Shown: positions 7,289-8,214 of the stretch, piece after piece
Position numbering within the stretch: the first letter of the stretch is position 1
Layout of the letters: every line of letters begins with the position of its first letter
NCBI GenBank assembly: GCA_017547395.1
Contig: JAFYPS010000019.1
Location: 1 to 8,214, forward strand
DNA: 8,214 nucleotides
Origin: Clostridia bacterium
Lineage (GTDB): Bacteria > Bacillota_A > Clostridia > Oscillospirales > CAG-272
Reading direction: 5' to 3'
Made by a program: the position numbers and the translations under genes
The notes under the pieces: generated by a model
Seen by the model: only the letters and a program-made list of their open reading frames with translations
Database searches by the model: none
Told to the model about the DNA's origin: nothing

Positions 7289-8214
7289 ATGGGAGGATTT
7301 TTTGGTGCTGTTTGTAAGCACGATGCCTTAGCAGACGTTTTCTTTGGAACAGACTATCATTCACATCTTGGCACACGCCGCGCAGGAATCGCTGCGTATG
7401 ACAAGGAGATAGGCTTACAGAGAAAAATACATAATATTGAAAATTCACCTTTTAGAACCAAATTTGAAAAGGTTTTCGAAGAAATGAGCGGTACTTCTGC
7501 AATCGGTTGTATCAGCGATACAGACCCGCAGCCGCTTTTAATACGTTCTTCGCTCGGTACGTATGCTATATGTACTATTGGCATTATAAATAATGCAGAA
7601 AGTCTTATAGAAAAATATCTCGTTCAGTGCGGACTGCATTTTGATGCAATGACGGGCGGAAAAGTAAATTCCAACGAGCTTATTGCTGCTCTTATTGACC
7701 AGAAGCCGACTTTTGCCGAAGGCATAAGATTTGCGCAAAAAGAGATAGAGGGAACTGCTTCTATTCTCATTCTTTGTGAAAACGGCAATATTATTGCTGC
7801 ACGAGATTTTCTTGGAAGAATTCCGGTGCTTATAGGTAAGAGCAAGGAAGGCTATTGTGCTTCCTTCGAGTCTTTTGCGTACAAAAAACTTGGATACGAG
7901 GACGAAAGAGAACTCGGTCCGGGAGAAATCGTAGAGCTTACCGCCGATAGTATCACACAGCTTGCAGGACCGGAAAAGGAGATGAAAATCTGTTCATTCC
8001 TTTGGTCTTATTTTGGCTATTCTACTTCTAATTACGAAGGAGTAAACGTTGAAACTATGCGTTATCGTAATGGAGAAATAATGGCTGAAAACGACCGCAA
8101 AAACGGGCTTGCATACGATATTGATTACGTAGGTGGCGTTCCGGATTCAGGCACTCCTCACGCTATCGGATATGCGAATAATAGCCACATCCCATTTGCG
8201 CGACCTTTTATAAA
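7289..8214 (+). CDS. PurF-like amidophosphoribosyltransferase homologue with degenerate glutaminase site, 3' partial
   Basis: The frame is open for 308 codons to the window edge and follows the PurF domain order. Canonical PurF makes phosphoribosylamine from PRPP and glutamine-derived ammonia. Here the N-terminus reads MGGFFGAV where E. coli PurF has MCGIVGI, so the nucleophile Cys is Gly2. The glutamine-binding RYST segment is shortened and replaced (GCISDTDPQP, 73-82). The HNGN segment is TIGII (96-100), and the Asp of the SD[ST]E motif appears lost (NSNE 127-130). The fold is still recognisable: ARDFLGRIPVLIG (171-183), ASFESFAY (191-198) and LGPGEIV (209-215) match PurF. C235 in KICSFLW sits where B. 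subtilis PurF has its first [4Fe-4S] ligand. GVPDSGTPHAIGYA (283-296) belongs to the phosphoribosyltransferase half. The PRPP loop and the other cluster cysteines would lie past the edge. Homology is clear. Glutamine use looks lost, and ammonia use or another role is open. Confidence 0.85.
   Translation, partial: MGGFFGAVCKHDALADVFFGTDYHSHLGTRRAGIAAYDKEIGLQRKIHNIENSPFRTKFEKVFEEMSGTSAIGCISDTDPQPLLIRSSLGTYAICTIGIINNAESLIEKYLVQCGLHFDAMTGGKVNSNELIAALIDQKPTFAEGIRFAQKEIEGTASILILCENGNIIAARDFLGRIPVLIGKSKEGYCASFESFAYKKLGYEDERELGPGEIVELTADSITQLAGPEKEMKICSFLWSYFGYSTSNYEGVNVETMRYRNGEIMAENDRKNGLAYDIDYVGGVPDSGTPHAIGYANNSHIPFARPFI

Noticed and set aside
6665..7321. Ala/Ser-rich open frame of 218 codons on the - strand over purE
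   Set aside because: It is a mirror of purE, which is rich in Ala codons. The low-complexity Ala/Ser composition is typical of an antisense shadow.

Overview
The window is one strand of tightly packed biosynthetic genes, all on the + strand. It holds a de novo pyrimidine (UMP) operon followed by the start of a purine (IMP) segment. No mobile elements, RNA genes or CRISPR arrays were seen. The organism looks like a Clostridia-type Firmicute, perhaps a gut Oscillospiraceae/Ruminococcaceae relative. This is inferred from the PyrK/class 1B PyrD pair (an NAD-linked dihydroorotate dehydrogenase common in Firmicutes), the strong AGGAGG-type ribosome binding sites, the moderate GC content by eye, and the style of the PurE and PurF-like proteins. 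No ribosomal RNA or marker gene is present to confirm it.

Layout: carB (5' end cut by the window edge), pyrK, pyrD, pyrF, pyrE and pyrB run from base 1 to 6623. Gaps are 8 to 28 bases or short overlaps (13 bases pyrK/pyrD, 1 base pyrD/pyrF), so this is almost certainly one transcript. A 141-base gap (6624-6764) carries repeats, an inverted repeat and a possible promoter. It is followed by purE (6765-7259) and a PurF-like gene from 7289 that runs off the window.

Together the first six genes cover carbamoyl phosphate synthesis (CarB; its partner CarA must lie outside), carbamoyl aspartate formation (PyrB), oxidation of dihydroorotate (PyrD with PyrK), phosphoribosylation (PyrE) and decarboxylation to UMP (PyrF). 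Dihydroorotase (pyrC) is not in the window. The last two genes belong to purine synthesis: PurE for AIR carboxylation and a PurF-like protein for the first committed step.

Two proteins depart from the textbook. PyrB (363 residues instead of about 305-310) ends in a four-cysteine zinc module whose cysteine spacing (5, 24, 3) is identical to that of the E. coli regulatory chain PyrI. There is no room for the nucleotide-binding allosteric domain, so it looks like a fusion of PyrB with only the zinc half of PyrI. The PurF-like protein has Gly where the catalytic N-terminal Cys should be and has lost the other glutaminase residues, yet it keeps a recognisable phosphoribosyltransferase part and the first Fe-S ligand cysteine. 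These two are the main candidates for something not well described.
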